64,000 bases of DNA. It comes from Bosea sp. ANAM02 (GTDB lineage Bacteria; Pseudomonadota; Alphaproteobacteria; Rhizobiales; Beijerinckiaceae). Positions 19,012-30,950 of the stretch are shown here, piece after piece; position 1 is the stretch's first letter; every line of letters begins with the position of its first letter. The stretch is from contig NZ_AP022848.1 of the NCBI RefSeq assembly GCF_011764485.1, positions 3,066,001 to 3,130,000 on the forward strand, given 5' to 3'. The position numbers were made by a program, and so were the translations under genes. The notes beneath the pieces were generated by a model. It was given only the letters and a program-made list of their open reading frames with translations. It was not told the DNA's origin and did no database searches.

Positions 19012-20450
19012 GAGGCCTCCGGCGCAGCGCTGCGGCGCTCCAGCAGCGAACGAACGGTGGCGACAGCCGGCGGAATGCAGAGCAGGAAGACGCCGAGCGA
19101 TGCCAGGAGCGATGTCTGCGGCACCCCGCCATTGGCGAGCATGGCAATGGCAAGCGCCGCCGAGGCGCTTGCCAGCGGAAGCCTGCGCCAGTGAGACGGC
19201 ATCGACAGGAACAGTGGGAGACCAACGATCACGGCGGCAGCCGCTCCGGCCGCTCCGCCGTAGAGCAGCCCGGCCAGCGAGCCGCCCGCCAGGGTCCAGC
19301 CGGCGAGCGCGCCGAGATTGAGCAGGGCGGCATCGGCGACGGCGAGTCCGATGATCGGGCGAAGGCGTTGCATAAGGTGGGCCGGTGTCGGCAGCAGGGT
19401 CTGCACCAAAGCCCGTAGCAGGGCGAGAATCGTCACCGCCGGGGCCGCAAGCAGGAAGCTCTCGCGCAGTTCGGGCTTGACCAGCCAGAACGCGGCAGGC
19501 GCCAGCAGGCACAGGATCACCGCCCCGGTCGCGAGCGAGCAACCCGCCAGTTGCCCGTAATAACCACCGAGCTTTTCGCGAAAAGCCGGCGAAGCAGGTT
19601 CGCGGTCGAAGCTGGCGACGATGTCGGGATAGCGGATGGCCTGGAGCGCCGAGACCACCATGACGAAGGGCCTCTGCAGCAGGTCGAGTGCGAGCAGGGC
19701 GCCGGCGGCCCCCTGTGCCCCGACCAAGGCGGTCAGGAAGGCCTTGAGGCCGAGCGGAGCAAGGATGCCGGCGACGGATGCGCCGGCCGAGACGCCGCCA
19801 TAGGTGAGGTGCTTCATCAGCAGGTAGCGCCGCGGCTTCTCCAGGCCGGATGCGAGCGAGCCCCCGGCGAGGCGCGCCACGGCACCGTAGACGATGTAGC
19901 CGGCGAGCAGGCCGAAGACCGCGCCGTCGAGAGAGGAATCGAGAATGGCTCCACCGAGCGTCCCGGCGGCCAGGAGCGAGGCGCGGGCGCCCTGCAGCAG
20001 CGAGAACAGCCGAAAATCCTGCCGGAAGCGTAGCATCGTCAGGTGCAGTTCCGAGCCACCCTGAAAGATCGCGGCGAGCGCTCCGCCGATCGCGATCCCA
20101 GTCGAAACCATACCGGTTGCAAGAGCACCAGCACCGACCAGCAGACAGATCGCCGCGCATGTCATGAAGGAATACAGGATCACCGAGCGCTGCGCCGCCT
20201 CGTCAGCGCCAGGGTAGAAGCGGCTGCAGGAGAAGCGCAGCCATTCGAAGGCCGCGATGCTGCCGAACTGGCTGATCGTGACGAAGAGCGAGTAATGCGC
20301 GAAGTCCTGGGCCGGCAGGAGGCGCGAGACCAGCAGCAGCAATCCCAGCGCCAACGCTGCCTGGTAGACATAGGCTCCGAGAGCGGCGATCTGACCCACC
20401 GTCGCGACGCTCCGTTCAGGCCGCGACAAACGCGCCGGAGGGCGCGACAT
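19008..20450 (-). CDS. Polysaccharide flippase (Wzx/MATE-like membrane protein)
   Basis: 480 residues with about 12-14 hydrophobic segments spread over the full length (for example AYVYQAALALGLLLLV, GALAAIFQGG, and the C-terminal LLASLGVFLLCIPPAVATV). Topology and small-residue helices fit the oligosaccharidyl-lipid flippase family that moves lipid-linked sugars across the inner membrane. It heads a three-gene unit with GT2 and GT4 transferases. No polymerase or export gene is adjacent, so the locus looks partial or accessory. Family assignment rests on topology and context. Confidence 0.85.
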   Translation of the reverse strand: MSRPPARLSRPERSVATVGQIAALGAYVYQAALALGLLLLVSRLLPAQDFAHYSLFVTISQFGSIAAFEWLRFSCSRFYPGADEAAQRSVILYSFMTCAAICLLVGAGALATGMVSTGIAIGGALAAIFQGGSELHLTMLRFRQDFRLFSLLQGARASLLAAGTLGGAILDSSLDGAVFGLLAGYIVYGAVARLAGGSLASGLEKPRRYLLMKHLTYGGVSAGASVAGILAPLGLKAFLTALVGAQGAAGALLALDLLQRPFVMVVSALQAIRYPDIVASFDREPASPAFREKLGGYYGQLAGCSLATGAVILCLLAPAAFWLVKPELRESFLLAAPAVTILALLRALVQTLLPTPAHLMQRLRPIIGLAVADAALLNLGALAGWTLAGGSLAGLLYGGAAGAAAAVIVGLPLFLSMPSHWRRLPLASASAALAIAMLANGGVPQTSLLASLGVFLLCIPPAVATVRSLLERRSAAPEAS

Positions 20451-20574
20451 GCAGCCTTGTCCGGCAATCGGCCAAACCGGAACTCCTGATGATGATACGG
20501 CTCATCCCATTGCCCTCCAGCCGCAGGCCTTAAGGCAGAAAGGTTGATATTTCCGCGCCGCGCTGGCGGTGTCT

Positions 20575-20799
20575 TCAGGAGAAATGCAGAACGGCGAGCC
20601 CGGCCGAGGCCGTAACCGCGACCAGCCACCAGAGCCAGCGCGAGCCATGCGGATCGTTCGTCGCCAATGGCGTGCCGATGACATCCTCATGACCGAAGGA
20701 TTCGCCGGCGAGGCGTGCAGCACGCTGCAAACCCGCGATACCCGCAACCGGCACTGACTGACGCGACGCCACGGCCTTCTCCCCCTTGCCGCCGATCAT
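20575..20799 (-). CDS. Small tail-anchored membrane protein, hypothetical
   Basis: 74 residues: a charged N-terminal ~52 residues and a C-terminal transmembrane helix RWLWWLVAVTASAGLAVLHF. The ATG at 20799 lacks a clear ribosome-binding site, so expression is uncertain. I know no family. It lies upstream of the flippase on the same strand, 124 bases away. The remaining intergenic sequence to parE shows nothing I can identify. Confidence 0.5.
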   Translation of the reverse strand: MIGGKGEKAVASRQSVPVAGIAGLQRAARLAGESFGHEDVIGTPLATNDPHGSRWLWWLVAVTASAGLAVLHFS

Positions 20800-21072
20800 A
20801 GCGCATTGCGGAAATCCGCATAGGCCGGATCGTGCCGACCATCCTCGGCGCCGATGGTTAACGCAGCCTGAACGGCTCTGTTCCGCCTCGCTCTCGACCA
20901 GGCCGGCGACAGGGATGTGACAGCCCCGCGATCGCCGGCAAGGAAGCGGTTTCGATCCACCGACGAGGTGTCTATAAGCTGCCCCTGACAGGGCGTGACG
21001 GCCCGGGATGCGCTAGAGTTCGAAGTCGCGAATCAGCAGGCATTTGCGCGAATGGGGAAGCATTGGGTGGCG

Positions 21073-23157
<2,085 letters not shown>

Positions 23158-23313
23158 GGCTTGAGCCCTGCATCTCTGCAGGGCTGGGGCGCAAGCCCGG
23201 CGGGCTGCCCGGCGCAACCTCTCCCGGCAGGGTTCGCGCATGTCGCACCCTCCTCGCCTCCCGGACCGCCATGACCGCCGAAGCCATACGACCTGGGACT
23301 GGCCGCTGACGGC

Positions 23314-24255
23314 ATGGGCGAGCCTGCTTCCCCTCCATCTCGACGCGACGGTGAGCTGGCATCGCCGGCCGGACGGGCGTCCTGGGACGATATCCGGATC
23401 TTCAACGCCGTCGCCGTCGGCGGGTCGATGGCCATGGCGGCGGAACAGCTCGGCCTGAGCGAAGCCACCGTCGCGCGCCGGCTCAAGGGCTTCGAGACCG
23501 AACTCGGGCTGCAGCTCTTCACCCGCGAGGCCAACCGGCTCGTGCCGACCGCGATCGGCATGGAGCTTTCGGCCGAGGCCGGCCTCGTCGAGTCTGCCGC
23601 CAGGCGCTTTGCCATCCGTGCCGATGCCGCTCGCCCGCGTGCCGACGCGCCGGTCCGCATCACCGCCACGACCTCGATCAGCCTGTTGCTGACGATGAAC
23701 GCGACGGCGATTTCGCAGGCGGCGGGCGGGGTCGAGATCGTCATCATCAGCACGCGCAACCGGCTCGACTTGGCGCGCGGCGAGGCCGATATCGCGCTGC
23801 GGATGACCCGGGTCCCCGGCGAGCCCGGCCATTACGCCCAGAAGGTCGGGCGCCTGATGCAAGCGCTCTATGTCCGCCGCGACATCGATCCGGCGACCGC
23901 GCCGATCATCTCGGTCAACCGCGAGACCTCGTCGCGGATCGACGACCACATCATGGCCTATGCGGCGGGGCGGCCGATCGCAGCCCGCGTCGGCGATTCC
24001 GCCGCCCGCTACGAAAGCATCCGCTCGGCCGGTGCGCTCTCGATGGCGCCGTGCTTCATGGGCGATGCCGATCCGGGCCTGCGCCGCCTGCAACCGCCGC
24101 CCGAGCAGACCGGCGACGACATCTTTCTCGTCTCGCACGAGATCTCGCGCCGCAGGCCCGGCGTCGTCGCCGTGCTCACCGCCCTGCGCAGGCTGTTCAA
24201 GGAACGGCAGGCGCTCCTGGCGGGCCGGAGCGTCGAGACAAGCGGTAATCCTTAA
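23314..24255 (+). CDS. LysR-family transcriptional regulator
   Basis: 313 residues. An N-terminal helix-turn-helix (about 24-82: WDDIRIFNAVAVGGSMAMAA, then LSEATVARRLKGFETELG) is followed by a substrate-binding half starting VRITATTSISLLL. The first ~23 residues precede the normal LysR start and may not be translated, as the ribosome-binding site is weak. No divergent target gene is adjacent: parE and a small protein flank it on the same strand. Ligand unknown. Confidence 0.88.
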   Translation: MGEPASPPSRRDGELASPAGRASWDDIRIFNAVAVGGSMAMAAEQLGLSEATVARRLKGFETELGLQLFTREANRLVPTAIGMELSAEAGLVESAARRFAIRADAARPRADAPVRITATTSISLLLTMNATAISQAAGGVEIVIISTRNRLDLARGEADIALRMTRVPGEPGHYAQKVGRLMQALYVRRDIDPATAPIISVNRETSSRIDDHIMAYAAGRPIAARVGDSAARYESIRSAGALSMAPCFMGDADPGLRRLQPPPEQTGDDIFLVSHEISRRRPGVVAVLTALRRLFKERQALLAGRSVETSGNP

Positions 24256-24356
24256 ATTCGCCGAGCGAACGGGAAGACTTGGCTAACCATCCTTTTACTG
24301 CTCGCGGCGCATGCTGACGCAAAGCTCGTGACGTCACGGGCCGTGGAGACTGCGCC

Positions 24357-24617
24357 ATGCGCCTGATCGAAATGTTCTGGAAGAACGATCGCGGCACCAT
24401 CGCCGCGGACATCGCCAAGGCCGGCGCCGCCATCGCCTTCCTGTCGGTGATCGCGGCGAATTTCCTGTCGAGCCAGACCGCCTCGCTCGACAAGGACCGC
24501 ATGGCGGCGGTCAGCCTCGCCGCCTCGAAGCGCCAATCGGTCGATCCGATGGTGACCGGCTCGATCACGCAAGCGGCGAACACGACGAAGCTCGACCCCT
24601 GCGCTCTGCCGCGCTGA
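24357..24617 (+). CDS. Small Flp-pilin-like / single-TM protein
   Basis: 86 residues. A short N-terminus (MRLIEMFWKNDRG) precedes one hydrophobic helix (about 19-38, IAKAGAAIAFLSVIAANFLS), then a polar tail. The RG-hydrophobic arrangement near the N-terminus recalls Flp/Fap-type pilin subunits, but the usual G-x5-E prepilin site is not present and no tad genes are near, so this is a weak similarity. GGAG lies 9 bases before the ATG. Confidence 0.6.
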   Translation: MRLIEMFWKNDRGTIAADIAKAGAAIAFLSVIAANFLSSQTASLDKDRMAAVSLAASKRQSVDPMVTGSITQAANTTKLDPCALPR

Positions 24618-24630
24618 GCAGAACCACCCT

Positions 24631-24764
24631 TGTCATTCCGGGGCTTCGCGTTAGCGAAGAACCCGGAACCCACGACCGGGTGAGACTTCCAATGCCCGGC
24701 TGTATGCCGATCGCCTAGTCGTGGTTTCCAAGTTCGCGCCTGCGGCGCGCCCCGGAAGGACAAT
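24631..24764. repeat. Intergenic palindromic element, ATTCCGGGGCTTCGC class
   Basis: Starts TGTCATTCCGGGGCTTCGCG and ends GCGCGCCCCGGAAGGACAAT; the internal arms ACCCGGAACCCACGA and TCGTGGTTTCC pair across the centre. It fills the gap between two convergent genes and probably acts as a bidirectional transcript end. Confidence 0.8.
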
Positions 24765-24768
24765 CTGA

Positions 24769-25464
24769 TCAGCCGAGCCAGCGCAGCAACTCTGCCGCCA
24801 CCGCGTCAGGTGCTTCCAGCGTCGACAGGTGTCCGCAGCCCGGAACGACCGCTAGCCGTGCCGTTCCGCCGACAAGGCTGGCGATCTCCTGCGCCTCGGC
24901 GACAGGCGTGATGACGTCCTCCTCCCCGACCAGCACCAGCACCGGCATCGACAGTCGCTCCAGAACCGGCCGTGAATCCGGCCGCTTCATGATCGCCCTC
25001 TGCTGGCGCACGAAGCCGTCTGCGCCGACTGCATCGGCCATCTCGCGTACCAGCAGGCGCAAAGGCTCGTCGGTCAGGCGCGCGGGAGCCACCAATCTCT
25101 GCCAGAGCAGCGTCGTGACATTGTCGAAGGCGCCTTTCTCGGCCAGCGCGATCATCTGCTCGCGTGGCGCAGTGGTCTCGGGCGTCGCCGGCTTGGCGCT
25201 CGTGTCGAGCAGGGCGAGGCGGGTCACGCGCTCCGGCGCCTGCCGCAGCACTTCGAAAGCGATATAGCCGCCCATCGACAGGCCGCAGAGCGCGAAGCGC
25301 GGCGGGGCGGCCGCCAGGAGGCGCTGGACGACGCCGGACAGCGTGTCGTCGTGGGCGTGGTCGGCGACGAGAATCGATCGGCCGTCAGCCAGCGCAGGCC
25401 ATTGCGGGGCATAGAGCGCGGCGTTGCAGCTCAGGCCGGGAACGAGAACGAGCGGCTCCTTCAT
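24769..25464 (-). CDS. Alpha/beta-fold hydrolase
   Basis: 231 residues. The nucleophile elbow GLSMGG puts Ser63 in place; the acid is in GEEDVITP and the base in GCGHLSTLE, so the triad looks complete. Overall pattern and size resemble 3-oxoadipate enol-lactonase/pimeloyl-ester-type hydrolases, but no pathway genes flank it, so the substrate is open. It diverges from the RNA-helicase gene. Confidence 0.88.
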   Translation of the reverse strand: MKEPLVLVPGLSCNAALYAPQWPALADGRSILVADHAHDDTLSGVVQRLLAAAPPRFALCGLSMGGYIAFEVLRQAPERVTRLALLDTSAKPATPETTAPREQMIALAEKGAFDNVTTLLWQRLVAPARLTDEPLRLLVREMADAVGADGFVRQQRAIMKRPDSRPVLERLSMPVLVLVGEEDVITPVAEAQEIASLVGGTARLAVVPGCGHLSTLEAPDAVAAELLRWLG

Positions 25465-25626
25465 GAGGTAAAAGCAGTCCTTCCAAGGCTAGATGATTGA
25501 CTTTGCCGCGTTTTCTTTGCATTCCACACGGGTCCGAAGGCGCGCAGGAACTGTCGTCGCGCCAACGTGGTGGTTGAGCAGGTCATCCCGCCGCGTTTCA
25601 CCGACCCAGAAGAAGCAGCATACGCG

Positions 25627-27102
<1,476 letters not shown>

Positions 27103-27287
27103 CGTTACGGCATCAACCCGTTTTTAACGACATCGACCTAGGCTGCCTTTCGCCGTGATGGGACGACCTTCGCGGCGGACGGGCGCATGCCGCCGTAGAT
27201 ACGGACAGGATGTCCCGCTTCGATTGTGTCGATCGAAGCTGACGTGGCCGAAGGCCGCGACCCGGCTTCATACCGGATGGCGAAGGC

Positions 27288-28346
27288 ATGGACGACCTGG
27301 ATTCGGTTCCCGCCCGCACTGATGATCTCGCCGAGCGCGTCGTCGCGGCGATGCGCCAGCATGGCTCGCCGAGCTATCCCCGCGCCTTCGAGGTCTGGTA
27401 CGCCCATCTCAGCGGCGAGATGCCCGCCGTCAGCACGGCGATGAGCGCCATCCTTGCCGGGAGCGACGGCCAGGTCAGCGCCGCCGATATCGACAGCCTT
27501 TACGAGCGCTTCATCAGTACCGAGCGCTTCTCGCGCCAGGCCGAGCGCACCAGCCTGCAGGTGCTGAGCGAGATCGACGCCATGATGGGGCTCGTCGACA
27601 AGGCGCTCGGCTCCAGCGAGCTCTATCACGGCCGTCTCTGCGCCATGTCCGAGGACGTGCCGCCGGCGACCGACCGGCACAAGCTGCGCGAATGGGTCGA
27701 GGCGCTGGTGATGTCGACCCGCGAGGAGGTCACGCGCAAGGCGCAGCTCGAGGCGGAACTGCGCAACAGCTCCAACGAGATCCGCAACCTGCGCGAAGCG
27801 TTGGAATCGACCCGCGCCGAGGCCCTGACCGACCCGCTGACCGGCCTCGCCAATCGCCGGCATTTCGAGGAGATGCTGCAGAAATCGATCGATCAGGCGA
27901 CCCTGCGCCGCGAACCCTTCGCGCTGGTCATGGCCGATATCGACTTCTTCAAGCGCTTCAACGACGCCCATGGCCATCTCACGGGCGACCAGGTGCTGCG
28001 CCTCGTCGCACGGACGATGAAGGACAAGTTCAAGGACAAGGCGATCATCACCCGCTTCGGCGGCGAGGAATTCGCCATCATCCTGCCGGAAGCCGACCTG
28101 ATTGCCGGCAAGTTCGGCGCCGAGACGGTCCGACAGGCGCTGCTGACCCGCGAGTTGATCAAGCGCTCGACCAATGAGAATCTCGGCCGCATCACCATCT
28201 CGCTCGGCGTTTCCAGCTATCGCCGCGGCGATACGGCGGGCTCCCTGGTGGACCGGGCAGACCAGGCGCTGATGCAGGCCAAGCGCGACGGCCGCAATCG
28301 CACCGTCACCGAGGATGTGCTGGAGACGGCGACGCGCGTGGCCTGA
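27288..28346 (+). CDS. Diguanylate cyclase (GGDEF domain)
   Basis: 352 residues. The C-terminal GGDEF domain begins at TDPLTGLANRRHFEE (about 181) and has the active-site motif GGEEF (258-262) with DIDFFKRFND metal/substrate residues, so c-di-GMP synthesis is expected. The RxxD inhibitory site, which should lie five residues before GGEEF, reads KDKA, so product inhibition of that type is absent. The N-terminal ~160 residues are alpha-helical with no transmembrane segment: a cytoplasmic sensor of unknown type. The 3' end overlaps the tfoX-like gene by 41 bases on the opposite strand. Confidence 0.94.
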   Translation: MDDLDSVPARTDDLAERVVAAMRQHGSPSYPRAFEVWYAHLSGEMPAVSTAMSAILAGSDGQVSAADIDSLYERFISTERFSRQAERTSLQVLSEIDAMMGLVDKALGSSELYHGRLCAMSEDVPPATDRHKLREWVEALVMSTREEVTRKAQLEAELRNSSNEIRNLREALESTRAEALTDPLTGLANRRHFEEMLQKSIDQATLRREPFALVMADIDFFKRFNDAHGHLTGDQVLRLVARTMKDKFKDKAIITRFGGEEFAIILPEADLIAGKFGAETVRQALLTRELIKRSTNENLGRITISLGVSSYRRGDTAGSLVDRADQALMQAKRDGRNRTVTEDVLETATRVA

Positions 28347-28668
28347 GCTTGCGCGCAGCGGCACGCCCGGAGGCTTCGCGCGCCAGCGCAATCCATCCCG
28401 CGAAAGCTCCGGCATCCGTCAGCGCGCCGTCCGGGAAGCTCCAGTAGCTCGTCTCGCGCAGGACACCGCGCATCCTGATCCGGAAGGGCTCGCCGCCTGC
28501 CTCGGCATGAAGCGGGCGCGTGATGTCGTCCGTCTTCAGGTAGACGCGATCACCGATCGACAGCGCGAACATGGCATCGCCGTCGTAGATGCCGATTCCG
28601 CCGAACATGCGATGCGTGCGGACTGGGAGAACCGGCGCGAAGAAGGCTTCAAGCTGCCGCGCATCCAC
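28306..28668 (-). CDS. TfoX N-terminal domain protein
   Basis: 120 residues matching the TfoX/Sxy N-terminal fold: ARQLEAFFAPVLPVRTHRMF, then GGIGIYDGDAMFALSIGDRVYLK and the conserved GVLRETSYWSFPD. The C-terminal TfoX domain is missing, as in most alphaproteobacterial homologues. It starts 3 bases after the sufA stop and is probably co-transcribed with it. A competence role should not be assumed. Confidence 0.88.
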   Translation of the reverse strand: MDARQLEAFFAPVLPVRTHRMFGGIGIYDGDAMFALSIGDRVYLKTDDITRPLHAEAGGEPFRIRMRGVLRETSYWSFPDGALTDAGAFAGWIALAREASGRAAARKLRPRASPSPAHPR

Positions 28669-28671
28669 GGT

Positions 28672-29061
28672 TCAGGGCGCCGTCAGCGCGCTCTCGCTGC
28701 GCGGCTTGATCTCGACGGATTCGCCGCAGCCGCAGGCCGAGACCTGATTGGGATTATTGAAGACGAAGGTCGAGGAGAACCGATCCGTCTTGAAGTCGAG
28801 CTCGGTGCCCAGCAGGAACAGCACCGCCTTGGCGTCGACGACCACGGTCGCGTCCTTCTCGGTCACGACCTCGTCGCCCTTGTCGACCGCACGCGCGATC
28901 TCGAAGGTGTATTCCATGCCGGCACAGCCGCCCTTCTTGACCCCGACCCGAAGGCCGAGCGCCGGAGCGTCCCCACCGGCCGATTGCGCCGTGATCTCGC
29001 GGATGCGGTCCGCCGCGGCATCGGTCAGCGAAATGACCTTGAGGCCGGGTATCGAAAACAT
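28672..29061 (-). CDS. sufA: A-type Fe-S carrier protein
   Basis: 129 residues of the HesB/IscA family, which carries iron-sulfur clusters to target proteins. The three cluster-binding cysteines are in place: Cys46 (GGCAG), Cys110 and Cys112 (ACGCG). GAGGAG lies 8 bases before the ATG at 29061. In most Hyphomicrobiales sufA ends the suf operon; here it is on the same strand but about 2.9 kb downstream of sufT, with plus-strand genes between, so it probably has its own promoter. SufA versus ErpA/IscA cannot be told from sequence alone. Confidence 0.92.
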   Translation of the reverse strand: MFSIPGLKVISLTDAAADRIREITAQSAGGDAPALGLRVGVKKGGCAGMEYTFEIARAVDKGDEVVTEKDATVVVDAKAVLFLLGTELDFKTDRFSSTFVFNNPNQVSACGCGESVEIKPRSESALTAP

Positions 29062-29291
29062 CGTTGTCACTCCTCGACCGGGTTCAAGGCCCGGTGAAGC
29101 AAGATTGTTCCTTGCAACATAGGGATGAGCCGGGCTTTCGTCGAGATGGCAGCGGCGCGCCATGCGCCTTTGATCCGCCCCCTGCCCGCTCCGCGCATTG
29201 CGGAACAGCTCCGCTCATGCACTCTGGCGGTCCAGAACCCCGAGGCCCCAGGACCTCTCCCGAGAAGACTTTTCCAAACGGCAGGAAACTC

Positions 29292-30359
29292 ATGTCGCAT
29301 CGTCTGCATCGTCCTGAATCGCTGCACGCCCTCGTCCGTGACATGGTCGTGAAGGCCGGCTGGACGCAGGCCGAGGCGAAGGAAACGGCCGATCATCTCG
29401 TCCTCGCCAATCTCAGCGGGCATGACAGCCATGGCATCGGCATGCTGCCGCTCTATTTCCAGTCTCTGGCCGACGGCAATCTCGACCCGCAGGCGCGCCC
29501 GGAGACCCGTGTCGATGCCGCGCCCTTCCTGATCATCGACGGCAAGGTCGCGCTTGGCCAGCCGAACGCCCGCAACGCCGTCGACCGGGCGGTCACGATG
29601 GCGCAGAGCGGCGGCGTCGCCATCGTCAACCTGCTTGATTCCCATCATATCGGCCGCATCGGTCATTATGCCGAGGTCGCGGCCGAGGCCGGGCTGATCT
29701 CGTTCTTCTGGGTCAATGTCGCCGGCCGGCCGCCGATCGTCGCGCCCTATGCGGCGAAGGAAGCCCGCTTCGGCACAAATCCTCATGCGATCGGCATCCC
29801 CGTGCCCGGCGGCGACCCGCTGATCCTCGACTTCGCCACCAGCCGCATGGCCCATGGCAAGGCCCGCGTCGCCCTCAACAAGGGTGAGCAGGTCCCGCCC
29901 GGCTACATCATCGACGGCGAGGGCCGCCCGACCACAGATCCGGCCCATGTCTTCGCCAGCCCCGACCATCCGCTCGGCGCGCTGCTGCCCTTCGGCGACC
30001 ACAAGGGCGCCGGGCTCTCGCTGATCGCGGAGCTGCTCTCGGCAGGCCTGATGGGCGCCGCGCGCATCGACCAGAAGCCGCAGAGGACCTGGGTGATCAA
30101 CTCGCTCTTCGGCATCATCATCGACCCGGCCCGGCTGGAACCGGACGCGGAGCTGCGCCGCAGCCGCACCGAGAGCTATCTCGCCTTCGTGCGCGCCGCG
30201 AAGCCGATGGACCCGGCCAATCCCGTGCTCGCGCCCGGCGACAAGGAGCGCAAGGTCAGGATCGAGCGGCAGGCGGCCGGCATCCCGCTCGACGACGAGA
30301 CCTGGTCGCAGATCGTGGCCGCCGCCAGGCGGCACGGCCTCGACGCCGAGAGCTACTGA
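29292..30359 (+). CDS. Malate/L-lactate dehydrogenase family (Ldh_2) oxidoreductase
   Basis: 355 residues of the Ldh_2/YbiC fold, NAD(P)-dependent 2-hydroxyacid oxidoreductases unrelated to classical LDH. Family marks are NLSGHDSHGIGMLPLYFQSL near residue 35, SHHIGRIGHYAEVA and the C-terminal LPFGDHKGAGLSLIAELL. AGGAAA lies 6 bases before the ATG at 29292. Members use substrates as different as malate, sulfolactate, ureidoglycolate and delta-1-piperideine-2-carboxylate, so the substrate is not assigned. yjbR-like follows after 19 bases. Confidence 0.9.
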   Translation: MSHRLHRPESLHALVRDMVVKAGWTQAEAKETADHLVLANLSGHDSHGIGMLPLYFQSLADGNLDPQARPETRVDAAPFLIIDGKVALGQPNARNAVDRAVTMAQSGGVAIVNLLDSHHIGRIGHYAEVAAEAGLISFFWVNVAGRPPIVAPYAAKEARFGTNPHAIGIPVPGGDPLILDFATSRMAHGKARVALNKGEQVPPGYIIDGEGRPTTDPAHVFASPDHPLGALLPFGDHKGAGLSLIAELLSAGLMGAARIDQKPQRTWVINSLFGIIIDPARLEPDAELRRSRTESYLAFVRAAKPMDPANPVLAPGDKERKVRIERQAAGIPLDDETWSQIVAAARRHGLDAESY

Positions 30360-30378
30360 GCCAGGAGTTACCGACACA

Positions 30379-30738
30379 ATGTCGCCCGAGGCCTACAACG
30401 CCTTCTGCGCGAGCCTTCCGGCGACCAGCCATGTCGTGCAATGGGGCGGCGCCGATGTCTGGAAGGTCGGCGGCAAGGTCTTCGCCATCGGCCGGCAGCA
30501 GGAAGGCGGCGAGATGGCCGTCTCCTTCAAATGCTCGCCGATGGGTTTCGACATACTCGGCGAGCAGCCCGGCCTCAGGCCCGCGCCTTATCTCGCCTCG
30601 CGCGGCATGAAATGGATCCAGTGGCTCACAGGCGAGAGCATGCCGGACGATGCCCTGCGCGATTATCTCGCCGAGAGCCACCGCCTCGTCGCCGCCGGGC
30701 TGACGAAGCGTGTGCGGGCGGAGCTGGGGCTGGGTTAG
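30379..30738 (+). CDS. MmcQ/YjbR family protein
   Basis: 119 residues with the YjbR fold: an N-terminal helix (SPEAYNAFCASLP), then HVVQWGGADVWKVGGKVFAI and the C-terminal LRDYLAESHRLVAAGLTKRV. The family is a small cytoplasmic DNA-binding-like fold of unclear function. It lies 19 bases after the Ldh_2 gene, so the two form a short operon. Confidence 0.9.
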   Translation: MSPEAYNAFCASLPATSHVVQWGGADVWKVGGKVFAIGRQQEGGEMAVSFKCSPMGFDILGEQPGLRPAPYLASRGMKWIQWLTGESMPDDALRDYLAESHRLVAAGLTKRVRAELGLG

Positions 30739-30763
30739 AGCCCGCCGGACTCGGTAGAATCAC

Positions 30764-30918
30764 GCCGTCATTCCGGGGCTTCGCGCAGCGAAGAGCCTGG
30801 AATCCAGAACCAATGTCCTTGAAAGGATAGACGATGGCCCGTCGTGGCCCCCTTCGATCCGCCGCATCGGTTCTGGATTCCGGGCTCAAGCGCTCCGCGC
30901 TCGCCCCGGAATGACAGC
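30764..30918. repeat. Intergenic palindromic element, ATTCCGGGGCTTCGC class
   Basis: CGTCATTCCGGGGCTTCGCG ... CGCGCTCGCCCCGGAATGAC with inner arms CTGGAATCCAGAACC and GGTTCTGGATTCCGGG: a ~155-base nested hairpin filling the gap between the convergent yjbR-like and phzF genes. Confidence 0.85.
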
Positions 30919-30950
30919 GTGGTTCCGCCCCTGCAACAAGAAACACGCTC

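Noticed and set aside
19012..20160. Upstream extension of the GT2 frame through the flippase gene
   Set aside because: The frame stays open only because of GC bias; the GT-A fold begins at the ATG at 19011, which overlaps the flippase stop in the usual coupled way.
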